From contig CM048849.1 in assembly GCA_026545225.1 (NCBI GenBank), positions 53,824,836-53,888,835 on the forward strand: 64,000 nucleotides of DNA, in the 5' to 3' direction. The first letter of the stretch is position 1, and the number at the start of each line of letters is the position of its first letter. The translations under genes and the position numbers were made by a program. The stretch comes from Cornus controversa (lineage: Eukaryota; Streptophyta; Magnoliopsida; Cornales; Cornaceae). Under the pieces are notes generated by a model. That model did not search any database, had not been told where the DNA came from, and saw nothing but the letters and a program-made list of their open reading frames with translations. Of this stretch, positions 23,401-35,869 are shown piece by piece.

Positions 23401-26400
23401 CAAAAAAAAAAAAGGTATGCAACTCAATTCCAAAATGCAACATTAGCAAAGGACCCCCACTCTCAAGTGAATAGGGAATAGCAGACTCAAATTCCTTGCA
23501 AAATAACACCAGAAAAGAACTACAGTTTTAGCATTCTACCCTCAACCTCTTCCGACAACAATACTGTTCTAAACCTTTCACAAAACATTGTCTCCTCTAT
23601 ATTTCACAAACTACAAAATGTGAAACATACTCTCCTTCCACTCGTGTACCCGTCTCTCCTACAAGGTTCTCCAATGCTGAGTACACACACTTCTAGAGAT
23701 CTCCACCAGCTTACTTCCATTCCATGGTTTTTCCGGTAATTTACTTCCATTCCGTAGTTGTCAGTCAGACTTGTATTGTTTATTCCATGCTTTCCATATT
23801 TATTTACATTCCATAGTTACCGGTCAAGATTGTATTGTTTATTCCATATTTTCACATCATGTATCATATTATACCATATCATGCATCATGAGTTACATAA
23901 TAATGCATGAAATAAATAGTAAAAAAAGAAAATTATGAGCAGAAAAATCTGATAAAAATTAGAAATCGAAGGATGTAACCCTTAGTTGCATGACCAGTAG
24001 ATTGTTAAATATTCATTTCTTGAGATCTAATGCAAAATTTGATGCATTATTAAAGATAAATTTATTAAAAAATGAAATTTCATTGCATCATTTGATCAAT
24101 TGCAGATCAAACTACAATAAGTTTAAGAAGTTTCCAATTATTCACTTGAAAAGAGTTTCACCTACTTACAATACAATATGCTAATTATGATCTGATACCA
24201 CATTGGATGGATTTTGAGTTCTAACAATCATATTTAAGTTTTAAACATTTTGCCTATAACAGAAAATTCTAGTGCTTCCAAAATTTTGAATGAAAAAATG
24301 TAATAAACACCCTCCTTATAATGTTGAAGACAGAACTTAACTCTATCAAATTCTAAATACTACTTATTTATATTGGCAGGATAGGATTAACCAAAATATG
24401 CTCTGTATAATCTGTAGTACTACCAAAGTTGAAACATAAAATTCTCTAAAACAACTATTTAGACTGACCATATATTACTAGACAGAATATTAATTTCAGA
24501 AACACCATATTTATAAATATATATATATATTAATCATCCAAGAAACACCATATTAAAAAAAAAAGTATCAAAAAATATGAATGTTGAGACTGATGAGTGG
24601 CAAAACAAGAATAATATTAGATTGAACATATTCGTGAAATGGTCAAAGTAGCATGAAAGAAAATCGATTGAGATTGTTGGTCATGTGCAGTATATGTATC
24701 AATAAGGAAGTGTGGCGTGTTCTTTATTACACTAAATAAGAAAAGATGTGATAACATGAACTTAAAGAGAGAACACTCAAGATTAATAAAAAGATATAAC
24801 ACAAACAAGACTAAGCTATGCAATCATCTTCTCTCTTCTTGTATCTCTGCTCCATGATCTCTTCAATGTCCTTCTCTTAGATCATGATCATGCGACGGCT
24901 ACCAAAGATGCCATCTTGGTGGTCATGACTCATGCCAGCATTCCACTCACAAAAATGTTTCAGGAAATGATATTCCAAAAGAACACCCCCGCCCCCCGTC
25001 AACACACACACCCACCCACCCACCTCACGCACACACCTTTTTATGAATTATTACGGTTTCAGAAATCATTTTCATTTATTTTATCAGTCCCATTTTCATG
25101 ACCATAAACAGTTACAAGCGAGGAGAACAGAAAACAATGTGCATCTTATTTTAAGAATCAGTAACTTCTGAAGAACCAGAAACTAGAAATTAAAGTCACA
25201 CTCTTCTTCCTACATGTTTGGTAGGCCAGCCTAGTGACTGAAGGAGCCCGACAGGGTCCCCCCACTGACTTGGCCTGGGCCTAAGTTAAAGTGAAGTGGT
25301 GGGCCTATATGGTTTCTTCCACAAAGTCTTACTTCTTCCCACAAATGAACAACAAGCGTCACTATTGGTAATTGGTAAACCCTATGAATTACCTTATGTT
25401 ATCCTCTTCAAGCCAAAAAACATACTTCGTCGTAAAGACTAAGAATTCGTTAACAAGTCCAACATCTGGCATTCAGAAATAATGAAGCAACCCATGAAAG
25501 TTCTTACAGATACATTATTGATTCTGATCCAAAATCTTTAGTTATTGAGTTATTGCATCCTTCTGTACACACTTAATGTGTACCTGTAGATATACTAACA
25601 AATGTGTTGATCAATCAGCTGCAATGCAGGTAAGTTAATTTTCAATGAAAAGATGCATCAAATTTAATTAACATAAAGAAAATAATTTTTGCAAGTAAAA
25701 GTTTGATTAAAGAACACTAAATAGGATGCACCCTTGTAGACAAGTTTGTATACATAAAGTATCTGTATTCTATACCAAGACTATAGTCTCACCACTCTGA
25801 GAAAACTACAAAAGAATCAACTAAAGATTAACTCCACCTAGTAATCCAAAAAAAAAAAATCAATAGCATGTATTTCAAAGACAGTGCACACAACTTTAGC
25901 CCTTCATATGACCATCCATTAACCTCACTCAATAAGCATCAGTCATTACCACTTGGGAGAAGAAAAAAAAATACCATACTAGTCTTGACTTTCGCGTCTT
26001 GACCCACTATTAAAACTCGCCAATAGCTAGCACTTCCCCTAATGAGCCCCAACAGGAACCAGAGAACTCTAGAAAGTGCTAACAAGAGAAACTATAGATC
26101 TCTAGTCACCAAAAGAAAGCAACAAGTGAATAACCACTTCAACATCCCTTTTACATTTACACATGCAACATGATTTTTATAAGCTCAGCCTCTTCAAGAA
26201 CATCCATCTTTTGCAAGTTCACCATACACATTTGAAAACTACATGAGTATTAATTAATTTGATATGGTAACATGTGGTTTGACTAAAGTTATGGCCTTAG
26301 AGACCGACCCCAAATAGTTGGGAGTATTAGTATTATTAATTGACCACAAAGGATACAATTTAGTGTTACTCACATTGAGTAGTGATACATCCCAAGTTTT

Positions 26401-28855
26401 CTTCCCCAAACACTCACCTGGCATAGTTTTGTTTCCCACTGTGACTGCACATGTCAGCCTGCATCCTCTGATCTAAAATTTTATTTTAATACAAATACAA
26501 TATAACTTCTTCAATAATTTTTTAAAAGCAGATATAGTTACAAAGATATTATGTAACAAGGACATATATGTCAAGCTGAGGGAAAAGAATAAAAAGAACA
26601 GGGGTTAAGACACGCTTTAAAATTTTAAAAAAAATAAAAAGAAGAAAAGAGAATATAGTTCATACGACATAAGCAGTTTACCCAAACATTATCACTTGGA
26701 ATCAACAATTTCAAGAAATGATATTGGCATCTTCAAAAATGCTAAATCTGAATGGAAGTACCAAAAACTAAGCACTCACCAAATCCTTCCTTGTCCTTGG
26801 TAACATATTTCATCAAAAAGTTGTCAGTAAGCAGATTTTCATCACTAAAGTAATACTCTACCTGCAAAAAGATAAAATGATAAAAATAAGTCAAGCCCAG
26901 AAAGGAGGCATTTTAATATGTTGAAAGTGGTCAACATGTAGCCAAAAGATCTAAAATTAAGCACAAAATGCTTATTAAAGATTTATGGTCAATCAGCCGT
27001 TTCTTTCTTCATATGGACAACCACCCTAGATGATGGAAGCTTGCTTGATTGGTAAGAATAACCAGAGGGTAATCCAGTTAAAAATATAAAAAGGAAAAGA
27101 ATAAAAAAAAAAACTGAAGTTAAACAACAATAAATTAGAAAGGTATATTGATGCTTCCTGTTCAAGTGAGCCAACATCAAAATTCTGATGGTTCACTTCC
27201 ACCATTGACATAGTGCTAATGTAACACCACTTAAAAATTAAAAATTAAACGATAGCCTGCGGCTCTTCAGAACACGATAGGGTCCCTATACATACCCGGA
27301 TGGCGTCTATTAATTATGAATATAGAAAGAAATCAGACGATCTAGAAGTAGGAGTATTAACTTCAAATTTGGTAATCAGTCGGTCAAGAAACTTATTAAA
27401 TCCATTTGAACGTAGTACTTAGCCACTCACAGTATATGGGTGGTCTTTCCATGATTTTGTTGGTGTGGCTCCTTCTAAGATCTGACTGCCGATTAAAAAA
27501 TCAAGCATACATGTACCATTTTTAATATATGAGGGAATACTTGTTCAAGGGAAAGACAGCTCTAACTGAAAGGCAAGGAAGGCCACCCAAAAAAATATTT
27601 GACATCTTCAACCTATCAAGGGATTTGTACATTTTGTCACTCTACTACCAAAAATATATATGTGCACAATGGTGCAGGTGCATGCAGTATTGTTTTGGAA
27701 GAAGATGTCCCTTCACTAAGGACATTTCCTAGAAGCTTCACAGTCTCTCCTAACATTGTCTTCCATCTCTAATCTGTTCCATAGATAGCATTCAAAACCC
27801 AGATCCATGGTGGCATTTACTCTCAAAATACTCATATGATTTAACAAAAATATTAATTAAAAAAGCTTTTCAAAGTACATTCAATTAAAATCTCAGTAAT
27901 AGATCGTATGCAACTGATGGAAGAAGAAAAAAATTTGAAGAACAAGCAGAAGATATCGGGACACGGAAGGCAGTTATTTTGGATATAATTTAGCAATAAT
28001 AAAAGGATACCTTCCATTTTAGAAAGCATGATCCATTACCCTCCTCTTGTATGCCAAGAAGATTTAAGGAAAAGGAAATGAAATAGAATCTAACGCTTAA
28101 TACTAGTGGATGCTTTTTTAAGTACAAAAGTTAAATGAAAAAAGGAAGGCAAAGCCAATAATGTCAACTTATTTCAATCAAACAATTGTCCAAAAATTAG
28201 TATAATTGAGTATCTCAGCTTATCATTTTGTTTTCCTCCCGCTTGATTGAAGACCAAATAGTGTGCTATCCAAAGGTTTAGGCATATATGACGCAAAATC
28301 ACATCATATTCAAAAATTGAACAAATAAAACACTACTCATAAAGCTTAAGACCCAACTTGGATTAAACATAATAATTCTGAATCCAGTACAATAAATGAA
28401 ACCCTTGCACCCTATACTCCAATTCCAAAAACACAATCTGCATCATTTATAGCCCTAGTTGGAAACAAACCAGCAGTACCAGAAATGTATGTTTCAAAAC
28501 CATATTCACATCCAATGAACCGAAAAGAGACAAAGAATTCAAAAAATAAAATAAAATAATTAAAGCATGAAACAGTGTAGCATTAAAAAGCAAAACCGAG
28601 CAAACCTTGGTGACCAAAAGACTACAAACTACTTATATATATATAGAGAGAGAGAGAGAAAAGATTTGCCTGGTTGATGATCTTGTCACGAAGATCATCG
28701 GTGAGAGCGAGGGTCTGAGAAGAAGGATGGTCATCAGATGTCTGCGGAACTTCTTGTAAGTGAGAGTCAGGCAAGTCGACTGTTGAGAAGCCAGGATCCT
28801 CCGGTGGAGAAGATGGGGCGACGGTGGTGGCGGCAGCGACTCCCTCGGATTCCAT
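20475..28855 (-). CDS. LARP6A: La-related protein 6A, RNA-binding (11 exons)
   Basis: Coding exons on the minus strand, 5' to 3': 28855-28670, 26861-26780, 23281-23187, 22940-22869, 22789-22710, 22606-22522, 22304-22257, 22154-22092, 22021-21884, 20803-20710, 20602-20475. They sum to 1071 nt and 356 residues with every phase consistent. The La motif (about residues 50-130) includes KIINQVEYYFSDENLLTDNF and KEGFVPVAVISSFRKMKKLS. The RRM-like domain (about 146-240) includes VLVENLP and HALVEYETVEAAEKA. A basic Arg/Gly stretch lies at about 295-310, and a C-terminal SUZ-C-type motif (PKPPPGPRMPDGTRGF, GRGRP) follows. The SUZ-C motif and lack of an obvious PAM2 motif point to the plant 6A type, an RNA-binding protein of mRNA metabolism. 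Intron 1 begins with GC, not GT. An in-frame upstream ATG at 28993 would add 46 residues, but I prefer 28855, where LARP6-like acidic N-terminal sequence starts (MESEG). Confidence 0.93.
23383..23415. repeat. Poly-C/poly-A tract in LARP6A intron 2
   Basis: About 17 C residues, then 'aag' and an A-run. Confidence 0.9.
23741..23865. repeat. Two-copy direct repeat (~75 bp) in LARP6A intron 2
   Basis: 'attccgtagttgtcagtcag ... tattgtttattccatg' is followed by 'attccatagttaccggtcaa ... tattgtttattccata'. Confidence 0.7.
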
Positions 28856-29250
28856 TGGCACAGAGGGAGGAGGAAAGCGGAGCGTGAGACGGAAACGAGA
28901 AATGTGAATAACCTCGGACGCTCTTTTCTTCTCCTGCCCTTTCAACGCTGATTCTGGAAGCGTTATATACGTAAAGGGATGCCATGTGTCCATTCCAGTC
29001 TTTTCACATTCAGTAAAACTGTTTCCTTCTTTCGGTCTTTCTTTTTCTTTTACTTTTCCTATTTTAATTTATTTTTCCGAGCGAGTCTTCTCCCTGTAAG
29101 TCTGTCAATCAGATGTTGATCCTAATCCCATCTGGATCTAATCTTATAATTTCAATTCCATAATCTGTTTAACTATACAAATCCAATATAAATTATAACC
29201 AGTTTAATCAAATAATAATCTGATTTGATATAATAAAATATATTATTTAT
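25435..29250 (-). repeat. Segmental duplication, copy A (5' half of LARP6A)
   Basis: Direct, closely similar partner of 53684-57545. It covers part of intron 2, exon 2, intron 1, exon 1, the proximal promoter and the start of a hAT-like element. Left homology begins at 'agactaa(g/a)aa(t/c)tcg'. Confidence 0.9.
28958..28975 (-). promoter_or_regulatory. TATA-like box of LARP6A
   Basis: The minus strand reads acgtatataacgc, about 105-120 bp upstream of the preferred ATG. It is absent from the duplicated copy near 57350. Confidence 0.5.
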
Positions 29251-29594
29251 TATGTAATTTTTTGGACACCGTTCTATGACTTCTTAGAAATTATTTTTAG
29301 AAAATTGAACTAGGTCGTTAATTTTCTTCTCTTTTTGACCACATCTTATTTGACTCTCACTTTTTTTAAAAAAAAGTCACTGTTTGCTCATCTCTTTTGA
29401 CATTAAGTTTTAATATGAAATTATACTCTTAAAAGTGTCTAGTTATTGGATTGGATATCTAATTTAAAAAATTTAAAAAAAAATTCATGCTTGGATGATA
29501 TGTTGAGTTATCGTGGATAGAATTAAGAAATACTCACAGATTTTACATTAGATTAAGCATGATCTAGTCCAACTTTGATCCATTTATAAGTCTA
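29095..29594. mobile_element. hAT-like MITE upstream of LARP6A
   Basis: A 500-bp element of the GATCCGA family (tctgtcaatcagatgttgatcc ends). It is flanked by 8-bp direct repeats CTTCTCCC (29087-29094) and CTTCTCCG (29595-29602), as expected for hAT insertion with one later mutation. It has no coding capacity. Confidence 0.65.
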
Positions 29595-30230
29595 CTTCTC
29601 CGTCCTCGGATTATCAATGATGAAATTACTATTATGAAGTGCAATATCATGTTCCATTATTAATGTAATAAAAAAAATAGAGTTGCATTCGCACTCAACT
29701 CTTACTAGAGGATACTAGCTGAATTGAAAAAGTAGCATCTTTTGATGGGGGCAAGTTAACTCTTCTAAAGAGTATCTGTGGAGGGAAAACGTCTTGTCAA
29801 TGAGGAAATGACATGTATGACATCCGATAGGGCAGTGACTTGGCGACCGCCTCACTCTAGCAAATTCACACATCCTACAAAGCACAAAGTCAACAACTGG
29901 AGTCCTGAAATTGAAAAACTAACTTTAGAATAGCGCGATTTATGTAATAAGATCACAACAATAGAGAAGAAAACCGTGCATTTCCCCCATTTGGGGGAAG
30001 AATCATGGAGCATTTGCAGCCAAAGATGAATATAAAAAGAGACGACACTGCAAAAAAGGGCGGTGAACTTTCCCTAAATCTTTGAGTGTTAGCTTTGATC
30101 TATTTGTAATTTCCAGCGAGTAGATTTCTGCATCTACAGTATCATTTCAAGTCTCTCTACTTATTTTATGTATATTTTCTCGATTTTGGCTTTTGTGGTG
30201 AGGAGGATTGGAAAACCATAGGGGAACTTC
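29595..30230. other. Intergenic, no gene seen
   Basis: AT-rich, with a short hairpin (tttcccccatttgggggaa, near 29978). No coding signal. Confidence 0.5.
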
Positions 30231-30234
30231 TTAT

Positions 30235-30870
30235 GGGGTGGTATGGGTGAGGAATTCAAGTACTATCTTGTGGCGCAAGAGCTGATTTGCAAGCATGTTC
30301 AAGTGGGAGGGCTGGGTGTGATGATATTAGACTTGTTCAACAAAGCTTTGATGGGCAAGTGGTTGTGAAGGTTTGGAGTGAAGTGGCACAAAATATGGAG
30401 GATAGTCATTTGTTAAAAATATAGGGAGTCCAAAGGCAATTTGTTGGTGAGATTCCCTGTGGATATAGGCTTGTGGAAGAGAATCCAGAAAGATTGGGAC
30501 GAGTTTTCTAAGTGTATTTGCTTTAAAATGAGGGATGAGTGTCTTATTAGTTTTTTCGGAGGATCCATGGTGCGAGGATAGGTCGTTGGCAAGAGCCTTT
30601 CCAATATTGGTTGGGATTGAGATGGATAGGCATGTGTTGGTCTCTCATTGCTATCATATTGATAACGAGAGGTTGACCTGGGACATACAATTTGAGAGGC
30701 TCTTTAATGATTGGGAGGTGAATGATATTGTTGAGTTCTTGGTTATGCTTTATGATTAGACTATTTCTGGGAAGGAAATAGATGAGTGGTTTTTGCCAGG
30801 TACGAGCCATGGGAGGTTCGAGTATTGGTCGGTTTATTGTCAATTGATGTTGTTGGAAATTGGATTTGAA
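30235..30870 (+). mobile_element. L1-type LINE fragment, 3' part of the ORF (degenerate)
   Basis: Translated in several broken frames, the plus strand gives remnants of the region after reverse transcriptase of plant L1 LINEs: an LGV-type segment, [16 protein letters not shown], then GRFEYWSVYCQL. It carries many stops and frameshifts and is truncated at both ends. Confidence 0.65.
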
Positions 30871-31450
30871 AATCAATTGGAAACATGAAAATCAATAAAC
30901 CTTGATTTATGTAGACACCATGGTAATTTTTAAAATAGATATATGTGATATATTATATATATAGATTAGAAGACAATTACCTCAAGAGATCAAGTATGAT
31001 CTCTTCTACCTTGGTTGAACAAACTTAATCCCTAGAGCTTCAATACTTAAGCTCTCCTTCCACCTTACTCCTTTAGTCACCTTTGCCTTTTAGAATCACT
31101 CTTATATCCCTTGAGAGAAAGCAATACCTTATAAATGTAGAGAAAATGTCTTCTCTTCATTGAGAGGCCATTAGGTTAAAACCCTTGTGAAAGAATCACT
31201 TTTTACAAATCCTTTGGGGTGCCCAAAGAACCTCCTACATTCTAATTGTTATTTCCACTCTCATGCTTATACATTCAACCCATGGGCTAAGAGTGAGGAT
31301 CCATTGGGCCATTTTCTTCCGGGCTCCAATGAGATAATAATTGACCAAGTCAAACTCATGACCCAATTCAATTAGCCCATTAACCAATCTTAACTCTACT
31401 ATATAAGAATGGTTGAACTTCAATCTGAAAATGGTCAAAACCATTAAGTC
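30871..31450. other. Intergenic/unknown repeat sequence
   Basis: No gene recognised. ORFs on both strands here lack domains. Confidence 0.4.
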
Positions 31451-31452
31451 AA

Positions 31453-31632
31453 TTTGGAGAAAGTATACAATACCCAGGGGATACTGATGATGTGGTATCC
31501 TCGAAAAGTATAAGCCTTCCATTTCTCCTTAATTGTAGTGAAATTGATAATTTTCAAAAAGATGGAGGGCTTACACCTATCGGGGATGTCACATCATCAA
31601 TACCCCTGGGGTATTGTATATTTTCTCGTCAA
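31453..31632. mobile_element. Foldback MITE, ~180 bp
   Basis: The left arm 'gagaaagtatacaataccc', 'tgatgatgtggtatcc', 'agtataagccttccat' pairs with the right arm's reverse complement over about 70 bp. The short loop is AT-rich. Possible 'gtcaa' flanks are seen on both sides. Confidence 0.65.
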
Positions 31633-31639
31633 GTTACGA

Positions 31640-32714
31640 CATGACCATCTACGCACAATGAGTCATTAGATAAATAAATAAATATCATCATCTGATTACT
31701 CAGTTGATCCATTATTTTGACTTCTTGATTATTTTCTGTTTGATCACATAAAACTTTCTTAATAAAAATAATATATATATATATATATACATACACTACT
31801 ATTAAAGTACAAAGGGATTTTTTTAGTTTCAGTATACTATTTTTTTTTTTAAATTAGAGTTATAACTTTAAAAAAAATCCTTTTTTTAATGTCATTGCAT
31901 TATTTATTTATTTTTAAATAAAAAAATAGACTTATAACCTAAACAAAACCCTAAAACCCCTAAAACCATAAGCACAAACACTGCTCTCATCAATTGGCGA
32001 TTATATCTCTCGGCTCTCATCAACCGGCATTCTAATTCGATTTCCTCTCGGCTCACATCAACTCTCATGTGAGTTTCATTTCATTTTCACTATTTTTTAT
32101 TATTTGTTTTCTTTAATTTTTCCTCCAAGAAGGATTTTTTATTGTATGTTTATTCATGTGATTAGACACTCTCTGCTATTAATCCATTGATTTTTGTCTT
32201 TTCTTGCTATTTAATTATTGCAAGTCTTTTCTTTTTCTCTTTTTTTTTTTAATTATTTGTTTTCTTTAATTTTTCTCCCAAGTAGTTTTTTTATTGCATG
32301 TTTGTTCATGTTATTAGATTTATAAACAAAGAGAAAAAAACAATTTGAAAGGAAATTTTTTTTTAGAGAAATGCAATCCCAATAATTCCTCAGATTAGGT
32401 CAATTACCTGATTCCTGTTTGATAGGAGTCCAAAGAAGATATGCAAGATGTTAGATCAACTTGCATAAACCATGTTGGTAGAGAGTAAACAAAATTTAAT
32501 ATTTTAGTATTATAAGAATTATTATAAAACTGAATAATCAAAATTTAATTTATTTTTATCAAAAATTCAAATTGATTGTATAAATATATAAGTAACTATG
32601 TAATCATTTTTTCTCATTCAATAAATAATTGGGTTGAAGGTTTACTTTCAATTTGAAATTAGAGTTTTCAATTAAGGTTGTTTGGTTATATATATATATA
32701 TATATATATAGGAT
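31640..32714. other. AT-rich intergenic DNA, no gene seen
   Basis: Includes (TA)n at about 31772-31788 and a short telomere-like 'aaaccctaaaacccctaaaacc' stretch near 31947, too short to be an interstitial telomere. Confidence 0.5.
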
Positions 32715-33190
32715 CTTCTTTAGCTAATTTTTTATTTAGTTGTCAAGAAAAGTGAGAAAAAATAAAAGAAAACTAAATAAATTTTAAATCCCATGTTTTA
32801 TGTTGTTGGCTTTTAGGATATGAAAATCTAACACATCTAAGACTTCTAATATCTGAAGCTCAGCAAGTAAAGATTTTTGTTTATTTGAATTTCAAATTAT
32901 GGTTCATTAATCAAACAAAGCATACTGCTACTTTCACTAAAACTTAAATAAATAAACTTAAACTATAAGTAAATTAAACTAATTAAAACATAATTGTTAT
33001 GCATGTAATTTAGGAGTTTTTAGGTTTTTCAATTTGGAATTAGGGTTTTTCAGAGAGGGTTTCAAAACTGGAAATAGGATTTTTCAATTAGGGTTGTTTG
33101 GTTATATATCTATATGATTGGAAATAGGAATTTTGAATTAGGGTTGTCTGGTTATATATATATGATCTCAAATTTAGGTATTAAAATTGA

Positions 33191-33243
<53 letters not shown>

Positions 33244-34455
33244 GTAGAGCTAATTTTTCTTTTAGTTGTCAAGAAAAGTGGAAAAAAATAAAAGACAATA
33301 CATAAGTTTCAAATCTCATTTTTTCGTCCTTAGCTTTTAGGATATGAAAATCTAACTCATCTAAGGCCTCTAATATCTAAGCTCGGCAAGTAAAGATTTT
33401 TGTTTATTTGGATTACAAATTATGGTCTTATTAATAAAAAAAACATCAAGCTACTTTCACTAAAACTTAAATAAATAAACTTAAGCCATAAGGAAATTAA
33501 ACTAATTAGAACATAATAAGATCAAACACGACTTAAACTTGACCCTTAGAGTTCCAATTAAGTGGACCCTCATTTGAAATACAAGCAATTTTTAAAAGTT
33601 TCACTATTTAAATTTGCCTAATTGAATCAATTTTCTCTCTAATCCAAACAATTTTTTTTTTTTTTTTTATAAAAAATCATTTTTTTTATTTTTTCTTTAA
33701 CGTTGTTAATGCACTCATTGCAACCATATAAACTTCATATTGAAGTCATAGTTATCTTCAATTTTTTTTAAAAAAAATGCACAAAATTGACTTTAATTAA
33801 TTTGACTTAAAGCCAAATTCAGTGACTGTCCTAAGCTTTTCACAATCTACTTAATTAATAATTAGCTACTCGATCATGCTGATATTTTTTCTTAAAAGTC
33901 TATAGCATCCTTAATCATTGAATAATTAGAGATAATAGGAAACTGATGCTCTAGTGGTCTCTTTAAATTATATAATCCAATACTAAAAGAGATTAATGTT
34001 ATAAAAAATAATTCAAGAAAATTTGAAGTAGGATTTGTTTCTATCCTAACAGAGGCTAATTATTAGTCAATTTAGAGAAGATGAATGTTAATTTTAACTC
34101 TAAGTATAGAAGAATATGCAGAGTTCAAGTCCTTTTGAGATAATATTACCAAATTGGATATGTGTGATTGAGTTGAGTGTATATATTATTTGGAATTTGG
34201 GTATTGAAATTGATGAGTAAATGGATATGTATATAATTTTTTTAGCTAATTTTTGTTTTAGTTGTCAAGAAAAGAGAAAAAAAAAAACTAAAGTTTCAAA
34301 TCTCACGTTTATGTTGTTGGCTTTTAGGATATGAAAATCTAACCCATCTAAGACCTCTAATATCTAAAGCTCAACAAGTAAAGGTTTTTTGTTTATTTGC
34401 ATTACAAATTATGGTCTCATTAATCAAATAAAACATACTGCTACTTTCACAAATT
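32715..34455. repeat. Three dispersed direct copies of a ~220-280 bp sequence
   Basis: Copies at about 32715-32995, 33245-33520 and 34237-34452 share 'tagttgtcaagaaaag', 'gcttttaggatatgaaaatc', 'agcaagtaaagatttttgtt' and 'actttcactaaaacttaaat'. The first two are preceded by (TA)n tracts. No coding sequence. Confidence 0.8.
33196..33243. repeat. (TA)n microsatellite
   Basis: About 48 bp of interrupted TA repeats. Confidence 0.9.
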
Positions 34456-35860
34456 GTTTATTTTATCTTTGTTCAGAATTATTCAAAGTCATTTTATTAA
34501 AATTTGAACAATATATTTACTCTTTGCTTTCTGTGTAACTAATGACATGTGAGATATGTACGGCGATCAAGTTTCAACTTTATACAGGCATATAGTAAAT
34601 TTGTTTAATTTTGTAAATTTGAAGCTTTGCATAATGACTTATATTTTGAATATTATATTTTGTTTAGAATATTATGTTTTTAATTTGAAATTAGGGTTTT
34701 TGTGCATTTGCTCATTTTGTTTGTTAATGATATATTTATTATAATTTGTGATTATTTTTCATTGTTTAACATGACTGTTATTCATTATTTAACATGAAGT
34801 GCCTTCTGTATAGTTGATCAACTTGAATTAGTTATGTTAATTATTTTTTACAGTATCTATGCATCTCCTATTTTTGTAAATTGTGCAGTTTTATTATCTA
34901 TTGTACATTAATTTTTTTCAATTTTGTACTAGCTACTTTTAGTTGACTTGTTTATCTGAAGCGTTGTTTGAATTAAAAATCTTAGTATCAGTTTTTGAAT
35001 ATTCTAGAATCCATAAAGGGAGATTGATACTTTTATTTTGTTGAATATCTTCTTGAAGATACATATCAATGGTGAAGGCTTATATTTTTATATTTGTAAT
35101 TCTATAATTATATCAGATTACCAATATAGAGGACATTATTGAATTTGAAACGAAAAACATGGAAGCTCTCTCTAAAATTAGGTGAAAGGATGACAGTAAG
35201 TTATATCAAGTTATTTAACTAATTGGGATAGTTTTAAATATATCCAAATTTCTTTGTCTTATTGGTTGTAATTTTAATTCAGGGAGATTGACACTCATGA
35301 TGATTTTACTATATAATTTCTTTTCCTATTGAACTTAGCTTGATCGTTGGTTTTTTGAATGGTCTAATGATGAACATGAATTAGATAAAAGAATCTGATT
35401 TGAAAGGCTGGACGCTACTCATGAAAATTCAATGCACAAAGAGAAATAAACTCCAATTATATTTCTTTTAAAAATTTAATGCATTCTTAAAGTTGATGCT
35501 ATGAACTTTTCTTGCAGCATTACCTTTTGATACAATATAATGCCTCTGATCCATAAGAAGTTGGAAATTAAATTTGTTATCAATGCAATTGATTCCCATT
35601 AGATGTATTATATATAATATAAAGTTACTTCGTAGACTTAAAGTAGAAGTTCAGTCAATCTATCTTATAGTTCAATTTTTCAACAAGTTTCAAATTTCAT
35701 TTTTTTAGTTGCAATATTCTTTAGAAAATATATGATCAGCGTTGAATGTTATGTATTCTAGCTTCTTAATTTACATATTTTATTCTCTTAGTGATAGTTT
35801 ATTTGTGATTTTACTTTATTTTTGTGTGTTCTGCCTTTTCAGGACCTTAATGATTATTTC
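34456..35860. other. AT-rich intergenic DNA, no gene seen
   Basis: Several small ORFs occur without domain, splice or codon-use support. Confidence 0.5.
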
Positions 35861-35869
35861 AATTAAAAT

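Noticed and set aside
28622-28993. Upstream in-frame ATG of LARP6A at 28993
   Set aside because: The extra 46 residues look like translated leader sequence over the TATA box, and the duplicate lacks this region. The ATG at 28855 fits the family start better.
31940-31975. Telomere-like aaaccct repeats
   Set aside because: Only two to three degenerate units, too few for an interstitial telomere.
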